64,000 bases of DNA. Origin: Chitinophaga pinensis (GTDB lineage: Bacteria; Bacteroidota; Bacteroidia; NS11-12g; UBA9320). The DNA is taken from assembly GCA_945897885.1 (NCBI GenBank), contig CAMDGU010000009.1, positions 1 to 64,000 of the forward strand, written 5' to 3'. The position numbers were made by a program, and so were the translations under genes. Of this stretch, positions 17,652 through 27,076 are shown piece after piece. The notes under the pieces were generated by a model. It was not told the DNA's origin. It saw nothing but the letters and a program-made list of their open reading frames with translations, and ran no database searches. Each line of letters opens with the position of its first letter. Position 1 is the first letter of the stretch.

Positions 17652-18407
17652 CTATTTATCCAGCCAGTGTTTAAAATCTGTTACCCTATCACGACTAATA
17701 ATAGTATCCTCATCTTCCAGCCCTGCAAAATCAATCTTTAATCGGCTGTTAAAATAGGGACTTACTTTATTTATGCTGTTAATATTCACAATTACTTTTC
17801 TATTAATCCTGAAAAATAGTTGTGGGTCGATTAAGGTTTCAAGAATATCCAAAGTATAATCCGTGATGAAGCGTTTTCCACCATTAATGGCTAATAATAC
17901 AATACCATCTTCTGATATGAAATGGGTAATTTCTTCTGTTTTTATAGATGAAATAGAATCCCCAATTTTAACCATAAATCGGCTTTTATAGTTTTTATTA
18001 AGGGTTTGATAGGCATTGGTAATATCTTCGATGATGTTGCTTTGATGAACATGGTTGATTTTTTTATATTTGTTCAAGGCAATTTTTAAATCGTCAATGC
18101 CAATGGGTTTTAACAAATAATCAATGCTGTTTAGTTTAAACGCTTTTATAGCATAGTCATCATAGGCTGTAGTAAAAATAACAGGGGTTTCAATTGCTAC
18201 CTTCGAAAATATTTCAAAACTTAAGCCATCCGCCAAATGGATGTCGACAAATAACAAATCGCACGAAATGCCATTTTTAAAAGCATCAACACTTTGCTTT
18301 ACAGATTCATAAATGGCAATGACTTCTATATTTTTGTCTATTCGTTTTAGTAAAGTTTTTAAGTGATCGGCCGATAGACTTTCGTCTTCAATAATTATTG
18401 CTTTCAT
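17652..18407 (-). CDS. LytTR-family response regulator
   Basis: This 251-residue regulator has an N-terminal receiver domain (phospho-acceptor D55 in LLFVDIHLAD, acidic pair near residues 7-8, conserved T in VIFTTAYDDYA, and K in LLKPIG). A C-terminal LytTR DNA-binding domain follows (about residues 150-251, with FFRINRKVIVNINSI and the final RDRVTDFKHWL). LytTR proteins bind pairs of 9-bp direct repeats about two helical turns apart. It starts 1 base after the histidine kinase stop, so the two are coupled. The likely target is the operon's own receptor promoter; see the repeat at 21889. Confidence 0.93.
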   Translation of the reverse strand: MKAIIIEDESLSADHLKTLLKRIDKNIEVIAIYESVKQSVDAFKNGISCDLLFVDIHLADGLSFEIFSKVAIETPVIFTTAYDDYAIKAFKLNSIDYLLKPIGIDDLKIALNKYKKINHVHQSNIIEDITNAYQTLNKNYKSRFMVKIGDSISSIKTEEITHFISEDGIVLLAINGGKRFITDYTLDILETLIDPQLFFRINRKVIVNINSINKVSPYFNSRLKIDFAGLEDEDTIISRDRVTDFKHWLDK

Positions 18408-18408
18408 T

Positions 18409-19428
18409 TTAATGATGCAGTAATGGGAGTTTTACGGTATAAAAAGTTTCACTTTCAATAATTTCTACTTCTCTATCGGAAAAGTGTTTATAGCGGTCCT
18501 TAATGTTCTGTAATCCGGTTTTGGATGATGGTTCATGATTGGTTCGCAATTGCAAATTATTGGAGGTTACCAGTTGGTTGTTGCTAACGGTAACAAGGAT
18601 AGTTAGCGGCTGCTCATGTGAAATTTCATTATGTTTAATGGCATTTTCAAATAGCATTTGCAAGGCCATTGGCGGTATCAAATTATGTAAATAAATGGGG
18701 TCAATATCCAGTTTAAAAATAATATTGGCTTGAAACCGGATTTGTAGCAGGTATGTATAGGACTTAATAAAAGTTAGTTCATGTTCTAAAGTAACTAATT
18801 CAGTATTTACATTATCCAATAAGTATCTGTATACTTTTGATAATTGATTAATAAAATCCACAGCCTTGTCTTGGTCTTTATATACCAATGATGAAAGAAC
18901 ACTAAGGTTATTGAACAAGAAATGCGGATTGATTTGATTTTTTATATTTTGAAGTTGAGCTTTTACACTTTCGGTTTTATATTTTTCAATTTCAACTAAT
19001 GAGTTTTTCCATTGGTTAAAAAATTGAATACTTATTTCAATACCAATAAGTACTATTGAAAACAGGGTACCAATAATAATAGAACTTGAAAATAAAGTGT
19101 TTTTAAAATTTTCAGGAATTTCGCAGAAATACGTATTGTAAATACTCATTCCTATGTAAATGCTGACAGCACTAAAAAGGGTGCCTATGGGAAATTGTAC
19201 AAACAAACGCCTCATCGGTTTTTGAACCCATGGGAATTTTATATTTAATTTCCTGTCAATAAAAAGATTGCCCTCCCATATAACAATAGTTAATAAAATG
19301 CTGAATATGAAATCATAAATTTTATTATGACCCTGCTTTTGAAATGGTATAACGCTATCAATAGATAAAGAAATGAGTATTCCTACAAATACCATTACTA
19401 TATATTTCTTTTTCTTTTGCAGCATCAT
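18409..19428 (-). CDS. LytS/YehU-type sensor histidine kinase
   Basis: This 339-residue kinase has four N-terminal transmembrane helices (residues about 10-25, 38-52, 78-96 and 113-135), a short coiled linker (about 140-165), and a His_kinase domain. The phospho-acceptor is H169 in NQINPHFLFNNL, with the ATP-binding N box in LLFENAIKHN and a glycine-containing G box near the end. It has no periplasmic sensor domain, so it probably senses a membrane or lipid signal or a partner protein. It pairs with the downstream LytTR regulator and lies 21 bases after the TonB receptor gene. Confidence 0.92.
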   Translation of the reverse strand: MMLQKKKKYIVMVFVGILISLSIDSVIPFQKQGHNKIYDFIFSILLTIVIWEGNLFIDRKLNIKFPWVQKPMRRLFVQFPIGTLFSAVSIYIGMSIYNTYFCEIPENFKNTLFSSSIIIGTLFSIVLIGIEISIQFFNQWKNSLVEIEKYKTESVKAQLQNIKNQINPHFLFNNLSVLSSLVYKDQDKAVDFINQLSKVYRYLLDNVNTELVTLEHELTFIKSYTYLLQIRFQANIIFKLDIDPIYLHNLIPPMALQMLFENAIKHNEISHEQPLTILVTVSNNQLVTSNNLQLRTNHEPSSKTGLQNIKDRYKHFSDREVEIIESETFYTVKLPLLHH

Positions 19429-19449
19429 ACTCTATAAGTCACAACCTTT

Positions 19450-21831
19450 TTAAAATTGTATTTTGTATACAAAGTTAGGGAAGAATCCGATTTGATAAGC
19501 GGTATTAATTTGATTGTTAACCGGATTATACCGCTCTGCAAACACATTTTTATGGTTTGTTACATTTTGGATATCCAATGACCAGGATTGGGAAATTTTT
19601 CGCTTTTTGCTATTTTGGGTATATCCGGCTTTAAAATCAAGCCTGAAAAAATTTGGGTTTCGTTCGCTGTATGCATAGATATCCCCTTTTAATACTTGTT
19701 CGTTGGCAATAAGTGAGGCGGCCAAATCTACAGGTGTAAAATAGCGTCCTCCCGCATGGGTCATTTTTATTCCAAAGTTTAAAGCATTGCGACCGTCTTT
19801 GCCCAATTTAATTTCTTTACCTGCTAAAATATTGTAAACAAATTTGCCATTAAAGGCTGTATTACGTTCCACATCATCACTTCCTTTATATTTTGACTCA
19901 TAAATTGTGCCGGTTAGCAAAGCATAATATCCTTCACTAAAGAATTTTTCGATAGTTAACTCAGCACCATAGTTTTCACCTTTTCCTGTATTTTTTAAAT
20001 AGCCTTGATTGTTTGGAATAAAGCTGGCTCCGGTATTTAACATTGAATAACTGCTTGGTGATTGGGTTACCGGAATATTAGATAAAAGTTGATAGTATAC
20101 CTCTGTTTTTATTCGCCAGTCTTTTATAGGTAAAATGTCAAAACCTAAAACAAAGTGATGGCTTTTTGTAAAATCTAAATCCTTGTTAGACTGGTCATAA
20201 GTGCCATCGGCCAATCGTGAACGATAAAAATAAACATCGGTAGGTTGCATTTGGCTATGCATTCCATACCCTATACTTAAGGTGCTTTTTTGGGCAACCT
20301 GATATTTTAATCCAATGCGAGGTTCCACACTTATTGAATTATTTAAGGTAAGCAACTGGCTGTGAATCCCGGTATTTAAAGTCAATTTATCCGTAAATCG
20401 ATAGCGAGCCTGGGCATATCCTTGTAATAAATTGGTATAATCTTTAAAATCCCAATATTGATTCCAAACATCCAATGAATCAAGGATACGGGCATTTAAA
20501 TTCAAATTAATAACTTCAGCAATGGCACCTACTTTAATAAATAATCGGGTATTAACTTTTGAATTGTAAGAGGCATTGATGGAGTAGTGCAATTGACTGG
20601 TTTTATTTTCAATGCTTCGTTTGGTAGTGGTTGGTATTTCTTTCGATACATCATCTTCTAAGTAGTTGGAACCATTATAGGTAACCCCTAAAACGGTATT
20701 AAAATAGGATTTGCTGTTTACTTTAAAAAAATGTTTTAACCCCACCAGCCCAATATCACTGGTAAAGTAGCTGTCCTTTGAAGGGTTGGCAAACAAGTCG
20801 CTCGAATCAATTTTATTATGTAAAAAGTCAATGTTACTTTTTGCACCTAATCCAAAAAGGGTAAATCGCCCAAATTTGGTTTCACCACCATTAATTTTAA
20901 AGGAAATGTCCTGATAAAAAGGCGTGGCGGCGGTACCAATAGGAATACCCATTTTTTGGGCAACTCCTGTAAATGAATATCGGTAAGCAAATAGATACGA
21001 CGACCCTTTTTGCTTATTTAAAGGTCCCTCTGTCATTGCTTCTAAACCCGTTAAAGCACCCAGTTGAAAGGTGTGTTCTCGTTTTTCGGCATTTCCTTTT
21101 CTAAATCCTAAATCAAAAACTCCCGCATTGGCATTACCATATTCAGCAGGAAAAGCAGAAGTAAAAAAATCTGAATTTTTTATAACGTTTGTGTTAATAG
21201 CACTTACCGGTCCGCCGGTGGTGCCAATGGTAGAAAAATGGTTAGGATTTGGAATATTTAAACCTTCAATACGCCATAACACACCTGTTGGTGAATTGCC
21301 TCTAATTACGATATCGTTTCTTGAATCATCGGGAGAACTTACTCCGGCAAAGTTGGCCGCCAATCGCGATGGGTCCGACCGACCGCCGGCATAACGGTTT
21401 ACTTCTTCCATTGAAAACGACCGGGCACTTACGGTGGTCATTTCATTTTGAGTCTCGTTTTTCTTGGTTCCCGATATAAGTACTTCATTTAGATGGCTTA
21501 CATTTTCTTCCATGCCTATTTCCAATACATTTTCTTTTCCTGAACTCACATCCACATTGGGCAGTATTATTTCCTTATACCCAATGTATGTAATTTTTAA
21601 ATCATAGCGCCCTGGTTTTACGTCTGTAATTTTAAATTTACCATCCGCTTCACTTGCAGCAGCCATTGGTGGATTGGAGTTTATAATAATAATGGCAGCA
21701 CCTGCCAGGGTTGATTGTGATTGTTTATCAAAAACAACTCCCCTAATTACCTGAGTAGGGGCTTGAGCATAGGCTAATGACATTAAAGCCTGCAATATCA
21801 TGAACACAAAAAGTATGTAATTTTTTTTCAT
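19450..21831 (-). CDS. TonB-dependent receptor with carboxypeptidase-like domain
   Basis: I took the ATG at 21831 (MKKNYILFVF) as start because it opens a normal signal peptide; this gives 793 residues. After the signal comes a carboxypeptidase-regulatory-like beta-sandwich (about residues 28-115, VIRGVVFDKQSQSTLAGA to GYKEIILPNV). The TonB plug follows (NRYAGGRSDPSRLAANFAG and DIVIRGNSPTG), and then the outer-membrane barrel ending in FVYKIQF with a terminal aromatic residue. The substrate is unknown. It heads a probable operon with the LytS/LytTR pair, suggesting that the receptor is controlled by, or feeds into, that system. Confidence 0.9.
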   Translation of the reverse strand: MKKNYILFVFMILQALMSLAYAQAPTQVIRGVVFDKQSQSTLAGAAIIIINSNPPMAAASEADGKFKITDVKPGRYDLKITYIGYKEIILPNVDVSSGKENVLEIGMEENVSHLNEVLISGTKKNETQNEMTTVSARSFSMEEVNRYAGGRSDPSRLAANFAGVSSPDDSRNDIVIRGNSPTGVLWRIEGLNIPNPNHFSTIGTTGGPVSAINTNVIKNSDFFTSAFPAEYGNANAGVFDLGFRKGNAEKREHTFQLGALTGLEAMTEGPLNKQKGSSYLFAYRYSFTGVAQKMGIPIGTAATPFYQDISFKINGGETKFGRFTLFGLGAKSNIDFLHNKIDSSDLFANPSKDSYFTSDIGLVGLKHFFKVNSKSYFNTVLGVTYNGSNYLEDDVSKEIPTTTKRSIENKTSQLHYSINASYNSKVNTRLFIKVGAIAEVINLNLNARILDSLDVWNQYWDFKDYTNLLQGYAQARYRFTDKLTLNTGIHSQLLTLNNSISVEPRIGLKYQVAQKSTLSIGYGMHSQMQPTDVYFYRSRLADGTYDQSNKDLDFTKSHHFVLGFDILPIKDWRIKTEVYYQLLSNIPVTQSPSSYSMLNTGASFIPNNQGYLKNTGKGENYGAELTIEKFFSEGYYALLTGTIYESKYKGSDDVERNTAFNGKFVYNILAGKEIKLGKDGRNALNFGIKMTHAGGRYFTPVDLAASLIANEQVLKGDIYAYSERNPNFFRLDFKAGYTQNSKKRKISQSWSLDIQNVTNHKNVFAERYNPVNNQINTAYQIGFFPNFVYKIQF

Positions 21832-21888
21832 CTGATTTATTTTATGGCACAATATTACATGGCCATAAAGTTTTGCTAAACTATAAAA

Positions 21889-21927
21889 TGGATGAATTGT
21901 AGAATTGGATGGATGAATTGTAGAATT
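21889..21927 (-). promoter_or_regulatory. Candidate LytTR regulator binding site (two direct repeats)
   Basis: An 18-base sequence is repeated perfectly with a 21-base period, two helical turns apart. On the minus strand each copy contains ACAATTCAT (21900-21892 and 21921-21913). That matches the published LytTR half-site [TA][AC][CA]GTTN[AG][TG] at eight of nine positions, and the 12-base gap between half-sites is the classical spacing. It lies 61-90 bases upstream of the receptor ATG, whose operon encodes a LytTR regulator. Confidence 0.6.
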
Positions 21928-21938
21928 TGCTTAAAAAT

Positions 21939-22406
21939 CTAATTCAACCACCAAATAGCGCCATTTAAAATACTTGCAAAGCTTACCCATAAGAGGTAAG
22001 GAATTTGAAGTAAGGCGGCCGTTTTATTTAGTTTATAAAACGTAAGAATCATGGTAAGTATACTTGCCCAAATGAGCAAAATTTCTATAAATGCTATGCC
22101 AACACGTTGAAACTTGAAAAACAGAAAACTCCAAAGAAAATTTAAACCCAGCTGAACGCAAAATATGATAATGGCTTTTTTTCTCATATCCGTTTTGGGG
22201 GTTTGTAAAATCAGATAAATTGAAATGCCCATTAGCAAATAAAGAAGCGTCCATACAGGGCCAAACAAATAATTGGGAGGATTAAAAAAAGGTTTGTTTA
22301 AAGTTAAGTACCAGCTTTTAATTCCGGCAGCAGTAGCAATTCCTGATATGCTCCCAATAGCCAGCGTAATCAAAAGGCAAAGAATTAATTTCAGTGTTTT
22401 GTTCAC
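21939..22406 (-). CDS. tspO: TspO/MBR-family protein (tryptophan-rich sensory protein)
   Basis: This 155-residue protein has five transmembrane helices and the TspO signature residues: WYLTLNKPFFNPPNYLFGPVWTLLY in the first loop and helix 2, NFLWSFLFF in helix 3-4, and YLLWVSFASILNGAIW at the end. TspO proteins bind porphyrins or related ligands and act in stress or tetrapyrrole handling. The start codon is GTG at 22406. It lies six bases after the SDR gene in the same direction, so the two are probably co-transcribed. Confidence 0.92.
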   Translation of the reverse strand: MNKTLKLILCLLITLAIGSISGIATAAGIKSWYLTLNKPFFNPPNYLFGPVWTLLYLLMGISIYLILQTPKTDMRKKAIIIFCVQLGLNFLWSFLFFKFQRVGIAFIEILLIWASILTMILTFYKLNKTAALLQIPYLLWVSFASILNGAIWWLN

Positions 22407-22412
22407 GTGTTT

Positions 22413-23111
22413 TTACCCGTTTTTTAAAGTATTCATTCCTCCATCTACTGCCAGTATTTGTCCACTAACCCAAGCTGCATTTTCTGATACTAAAAAAGCA
22501 ATGGCATTAGCTACATCTTTTGGGTTACCTACTTTTCTTAAAGGATTTCGCTTTTCCATTTGTTCCATTTTTTCGGGAGTGCTTACAAATTTGTTTCCCA
22601 AAGGGGTATTTACCAAAGAAGGAGCCACACAATTTACCCGAATGGATGGAGCAAGTTCAGCTGCCAAAGCTTTGGTTAATCCTTCAATAGCGCCTTTGGC
22701 CATAGAAATAGAGGCGTGAAAAGGCATACCGGTGCTAACTGCCACGCTGCTTATAAAGACTATTGACGAATTTGGCACATTTTTTAAGTTGGGTAAATAT
22801 GCCTGAACAAATGCAACAGCTCCTAAAGAATTTATTTCTAAATCCTTTAAAAATTCGGCTTGGGTAAGGCGGGCAAAAGGTTTAAGATTTATGGTACCCG
22901 GAAAATAAACCAACCCATCTATTGCTGTTTCCAATATAGGGAATCCCCCAAAAGTATAAGAATCAACTTCATAAAATTCATTGTAATTATATTGCGATGG
23001 TTTGGTACTGATGCCTATAACTTGATGCCCTTGTTCCTGAAGTAATAGGGCAGTTTCTTTGGCGATGGCGCTTGAGGCTCCGGCAAATAGAAAGGTTTTG
23101 GATGTGTTCAT
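22413..23111 (-). CDS. SDR-family oxidoreductase (TspO-linked)
   Basis: This 232-residue short-chain dehydrogenase has a classical Rossmann fold. The N-terminal loop is atypical, GASSAIAKETA at 11-21 instead of TGxxxGxG. The substrate site has S in SSIVFISSVA, and the usual Tyr of YxxxK is not evident: the segment reads MPFHASISMAKGAIEGL, where the expected Y position is S and the K is kept. The C-terminus NAAWVSGQILAVDGGMN is standard. The missing catalytic Tyr suggests altered or lost redox activity. It precedes tspO with 6 bases between them. Confidence 0.85.
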   Translation of the reverse strand: MNTSKTFLFAGASSAIAKETALLLQEQGHQVIGISTKPSQYNYNEFYEVDSYTFGGFPILETAIDGLVYFPGTINLKPFARLTQAEFLKDLEINSLGAVAFVQAYLPNLKNVPNSSIVFISSVAVSTGMPFHASISMAKGAIEGLTKALAAELAPSIRVNCVAPSLVNTPLGNKFVSTPEKMEQMEKRNPLRKVGNPKDVANAIAFLVSENAAWVSGQILAVDGGMNTLKNG

Positions 23112-23258
23112 TTAAATAGTGACCCGAATGGTTTTTAAACTATAGAACACCAAAGCGTTTAGTAATGTTTGCCCAAAGAACTTTAAAGATTAAACAACAG
23201 CATTTATTTAAAGAAAAAGTTTCACCATCAGAAAAAAAGCTTTAAAAAAAACGAAATT

Positions 23259-24128
23259 CTAGTGTTCCTGAATCAAAGAGATAAAATCGCCGTGGAAAAT
23301 GCGTTCTTTTAAGTCATATCCATCACCGTCCACCATTACATGAACAATCAGATTTTCCAAAGAAATAGGGCTACCTTCGGGAATATCGGCAATATTGGAA
23401 TGGCGTATTTTATGTCCGTCTACCAGTATCACACATCCGCTGCCTATAGCTTCAAAATGATTGCCTCCCGTAATAATAAGGCCTGTATCTTCGCCAAGTC
23501 CAATACCTATGCAGGATGGATTGCAACCCACAGCTTGGGCTAATCGGCCAAAGCGACCACGTTTTTCAAAATGTGAATCGATAATAACATTTTGTAAAAA
23601 AGCCAATCCGGTGGTTATCCTCACTTCGCCTTTTAAATGAGCTGTAGTACTATTACCATGGTAAATCATGGTATTACTCATAGCCATCGCTCCGGCACTG
23701 GTTCCGGCCATTACAAATTTTTCATTTTCATAGCGGTTATGAATAATACTCATCAATTCGGTTCCACCTAAAATGGTGGTAAGACGCAACTGATTTCCGC
23801 CCGAAAACATTACGCCATCACACTTTTTTATGCGTTCAATAAAATCCGGATTATCGGCATCGTCCCTATATTTTATATGGATTATTCCAACATTGTCGCA
23901 ACCAATTTTGCCAAAAGCTTTTAAATAATTTTCACCTACTTCTTCGGGTATAGAGGAAGCGGTAGTAATAACTTCTATATGAGAATGGCTACCCCCAATT
24001 TCTTCCACAACACGTTTCAGAATGCCAAGTTCAAAAAAATTAAGGTTATTTTTTTGAATAAAATCCGGCTCAGCTTCTGTGCCTTTGTCTTCTGCTCCGC
24101 CTATTGAAATTAATTTTCCTAATATCAT
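23259..24128 (-). CDS. cphB: Cyanophycinase
   Basis: This 289-residue peptidase of the S51-like family hydrolyses cyanophycin (multi-L-arginyl-poly-L-aspartate) to beta-Asp-Arg dipeptides. The nucleophile serine is S144 in GTSAGAMAMS, with the preceding FSGGNQLRL (109-117) and the downstream glycine-rich IGIGLGEDTGLI typical of the family. There is no signal peptide, so it is cytoplasmic. It is transcribed divergently from cyanophycin synthetase, with a 314-base shared upstream region. The pair makes a minimal nitrogen, carbon and arginine storage module. Confidence 0.93.
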   Translation of the reverse strand: MILGKLISIGGAEDKGTEAEPDFIQKNNLNFFELGILKRVVEEIGGSHSHIEVITTASSIPEEVGENYLKAFGKIGCDNVGIIHIKYRDDADNPDFIERIKKCDGVMFSGGNQLRLTTILGGTELMSIIHNRYENEKFVMAGTSAGAMAMSNTMIYHGNSTTAHLKGEVRITTGLAFLQNVIIDSHFEKRGRFGRLAQAVGCNPSCIGIGLGEDTGLIITGGNHFEAIGSGCVILVDGHKIRHSNIADIPEGSPISLENLIVHVMVDGDGYDLKERIFHGDFISLIQEH

Positions 24129-24442
24129 TTAGTTCAATTTCTGTTTTTTAAATTATGGTAATGATGAATCTTTGATTTGGAATCATCTTTAAAAAGTTTC
24201 AAAAATAGGCCATTATTAAGAGAATGTTAAGTGTAATACCTTTTTTAAGTAACAAGTAATGAACACAAAATGCCAGAACAAATGAGAATAGTTTAAAATA
24301 TTTAAAACCATCAAATGTTGATGACTAAGTATTTTTTGTTTTTTAATAGTTTTAATCTATAAATTGCCGCTTGCAAATTGGTAGGATATGAAATATCGCA
24401 GATATTCCATATTTCCTATAAGTAAAAAACAGATAATTACAT
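24129..24442. promoter_or_regulatory. Divergent cphB-cphA control region
   Basis: This 314-base AT-rich gap contains no gene I can support. On the minus strand a -7 match TATTTTTG lies at 24207-24200, giving cphB a leader of about 65 bases. Two dyads lie on the cphA side: CATCAA-ATG-TTGATG at 24309-24323, and a larger imperfect inverted repeat at 24384-24416 centred on GCA (arms GGATATGAAATATC and GATATTCCATATTTCC) that ends 26 bases before the cphA ATG. Either could be an operator. Their regulator is unknown. Confidence 0.5.
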
Positions 24443-27076
24443 ATGAAGATAATTGATATAAAGGTAATGAACGGGCCGAATTACTGGAATGTAAAGCGGC
24501 ATAAATTAATAGTAATGCGTTTGGATTTGGAAGAATTGGAAGAACGCCCTACTAATAAAATAGATGGCTTTTCTGAACGCATTGAAAAAATGTTTCCAAG
24601 CATGCATTCGCACCGGTGTTCACCTGGCAAGCCGGGGGGATTTTTTTTAAGGGTAAAAGACGGCACCTGGATGGGACATGTAATAGAGCATATCGCCTTG
24701 GAAATTCAAACGTTGGCAGGTATGGAATGTGGCTTTGGCCGTACCCGTGAAACTGCAACGCCGGGTGTGTATCATGTGGTGTTTAGTTATTATGAGCAAA
24801 AAGCAGGAATACATGCCGCCAAATCAGCGGTACGAATTGCCGAAGCCCTTATAAGTGGCGAAGATTATGATGTGGATGCCGTGATTCAAGAACTACGCGA
24901 GATTCGTGAAAACGATCGCTTAGGTCCAAGTACAGGCTCCATAGTTGATGAGGCTGTAAAACGCAAAATTCCTTTTATCCGTTTAAACAACCGTTCATTG
25001 GTACAATTGGGTTACGGAGTAAATCAACACCGCATACAAGCCACTATTGCCAGCACTACGAGTAGCATAGCGGTAGAAATAGCCTGCGATAAGGAAGATA
25101 CTAAAAATCTTTTGGAGGCCGCTGAAATTCCTGTACCAAAAGGAAGGATTTGCTATGACGAAGAAGAATTGAAAGCAGCAGCCAATAAGCTGGGGTATCC
25201 TTTAATTACCAAACCTGTAAATGGAAATCATGGTAAGGGGGTTACCACCGATTTAAACAATTGGGATGACTTATTAATCGGTTTTAATGCTGCTCAAAAA
25301 TATGGTAGGGGAATAATAGTAGAACGATACATAACAGGCTTCGACCACCGAATATTAGTTATTAATTACAAATTTATTTGTGCTGCCAAGCGTACACCAG
25401 CAGCCGTAATAGGTGATGGTAAAAGCACTTTGCAAGAACTTATTGATAGAGTTAACTCTGACCCACGCCGTGGATATGGACATGAAAAAGTTTTAACAAC
25501 CATTAAAGTTGACCATTTTACCCAAAATATTTTAACCGAAAAGGGCATCACCCTTGAAACAATATTGCCTGCCGGGGAAGAACTGTGGCTAAAGCCAACT
25601 GCTAATATTAGCACAGGAGGTACTGCCACCGATATTACAGATTTGGTACATCCAAGTAACATTTTTATGTGCGAACGGATAGCCCGCATCATAGGTTTGG
25701 ATATTTGTGGTATAGATATAATGGCTCCCGATTTAAGCACGCCTTTATCCGAAAATGGTGGAGCAGTACTAGAGGTAAATGCTGCACCGGGTTTCCGTAT
25801 GCATCTTGACCCAACGGAAGGAATTGGCCGCAATGTGGCTGAACCTGTAATCGACATGCTGTATCCTCCGGGAAGTTCGGCACGCATTCCTATCATAGCT
25901 GTTTCGGGTACCAATGGAAAAACTACCACCACCCGCATGATGGCTCATGTTTGCAAGCAAATAGGCCACAAAGTGGGCTATACCACTACTGATGGAGTTT
26001 ATATCCAAAATGAATTAATGCTGAGGGGCGATTGCACCGGTCCTGTTTCGGCTGAGTTTGTTTTAAAAGATCCATCGGTTGATTTAGCCGTTTTGGAATG
26101 TGCCAGAGGCGGAATATTAAGAGCCGGCTTAGGCTTTCATAATTGCGATATGGCCATTGTTACCAATATAGCTGCCGACCATTTGGGCTTGCTAGGTATT
26201 GATACCATTGAGCAACTGGCCAGGGTAAAATCGGTAGTTCCCCGAAGTGTATTGCCCGAGGGGTATGCCATTTTAAATGCCGATGATGATTTGGTTTACC
26301 AAATGCGAAACGATGTGGACTGCAAAGTAGCCTTGTTTAGTTTGGATGAAAACAATCCGCGCATTAAGGAACATTGCAAAGAAGGAGGATTGGCAACGGT
26401 TTATGAAAATGGCTATGTAACCATACTAAAAGGCGAATGGAAAATACGGGTTGAAAAAGTAACCAATATTCCTATCACCTTTGGGGGTAAAGCTGAGTTT
26501 AATATTGCCAATACCTTACCGGTAGTAATGGCCAGTTACCTCCGCAATTTTAAACTGGAAGATATTCGATTGGCACTGCAAACCTTTATTCCTTCACCGG
26601 CACAAACTCCGGGACGAATGAATATGTTTTATTTCAACAACTATACGGTGATGGTTGATTATGCCCATAATACAGCCGGCTTGCAGGCTTTGGGTAAATT
26701 TTTGAGAAAAGTAGAAAGTCCGCGAAAAGTTGGAGTAGTAGCCGGAGTGGGAGATAGACGGGATGAAGATACCATTTCATTAGGAGTGGAAGCGGCTCAT
26801 TTGTTTGATGAAATAGTGATTCGCCAGGATAAAAACCTGAGAGGCAAAAGCGGACAGGAAATTATTGATTTGATAACAAAAGGCATTCATTCGGTAGACC
26901 CTAATAAAATAGTTCACGCTATACCCAACGAAGTAGAAGCCATAAATTTTGTGATGGATAATGCTACCAAAGATAGTTTTATAACCATTTGCAGCGATGT
27001 AGTTCCAATAGCCTTGGATATGATAATAGCCTTGAAAGAAGCCGAAGATACAAGGGCTTTGTCAAGAGGGTTTTAA
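24443..27076 (+). CDS. cphA: Cyanophycin synthetase
   Basis: This 877-residue, two-reaction enzyme adds Asp and Arg to grow cyanophycin using ATP. It has an N-terminal domain with HVIEHIALEIQ, an ATP-grasp domain (about residues 215-475, including KPVNGNHGKGVTTD and the metal-binding EVNAAPGFRMH), and a Mur-ligase-like C-terminal domain. The P-loop of that domain is GTNGKTTTT near 488-496, with VTNIAADHLGLLG and VMVDYAHNTAG further on. The length matches the family. It is divergent from cphB and overlaps the convergent membrane-kinase-like gene by four bases. Confidence 0.96.
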   Translation: MKIIDIKVMNGPNYWNVKRHKLIVMRLDLEELEERPTNKIDGFSERIEKMFPSMHSHRCSPGKPGGFFLRVKDGTWMGHVIEHIALEIQTLAGMECGFGRTRETATPGVYHVVFSYYEQKAGIHAAKSAVRIAEALISGEDYDVDAVIQELREIRENDRLGPSTGSIVDEAVKRKIPFIRLNNRSLVQLGYGVNQHRIQATIASTTSSIAVEIACDKEDTKNLLEAAEIPVPKGRICYDEEELKAAANKLGYPLITKPVNGNHGKGVTTDLNNWDDLLIGFNAAQKYGRGIIVERYITGFDHRILVINYKFICAAKRTPAAVIGDGKSTLQELIDRVNSDPRRGYGHEKVLTTIKVDHFTQNILTEKGITLETILPAGEELWLKPTANISTGGTATDITDLVHPSNIFMCERIARIIGLDICGIDIMAPDLSTPLSENGGAVLEVNAAPGFRMHLDPTEGIGRNVAEPVIDMLYPPGSSARIPIIAVSGTNGKTTTTRMMAHVCKQIGHKVGYTTTDGVYIQNELMLRGDCTGPVSAEFVLKDPSVDLAVLECARGGILRAGLGFHNCDMAIVTNIAADHLGLLGIDTIEQLARVKSVVPRSVLPEGYAILNADDDLVYQMRNDVDCKVALFSLDENNPRIKEHCKEGGLATVYENGYVTILKGEWKIRVEKVTNIPITFGGKAEFNIANTLPVVMASYLRNFKLEDIRLALQTFIPSPAQTPGRMNMFYFNNYTVMVDYAHNTAGLQALGKFLRKVESPRKVGVVAGVGDRRDEDTISLGVEAAHLFDEIVIRQDKNLRGKSGQEIIDLITKGIHSVDPNKIVHAIPNEVEAINFVMDNATKDSFITICSDVVPIALDMIIALKEAEDTRALSRGF

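Noticed and set aside
25366-25938. 190-residue minus-strand frame inside cphA
   Set aside because: It is antisense to the conserved ATP-grasp region of a complete cyanophycin synthetase and has no plausible domain; a codon-bias shadow.
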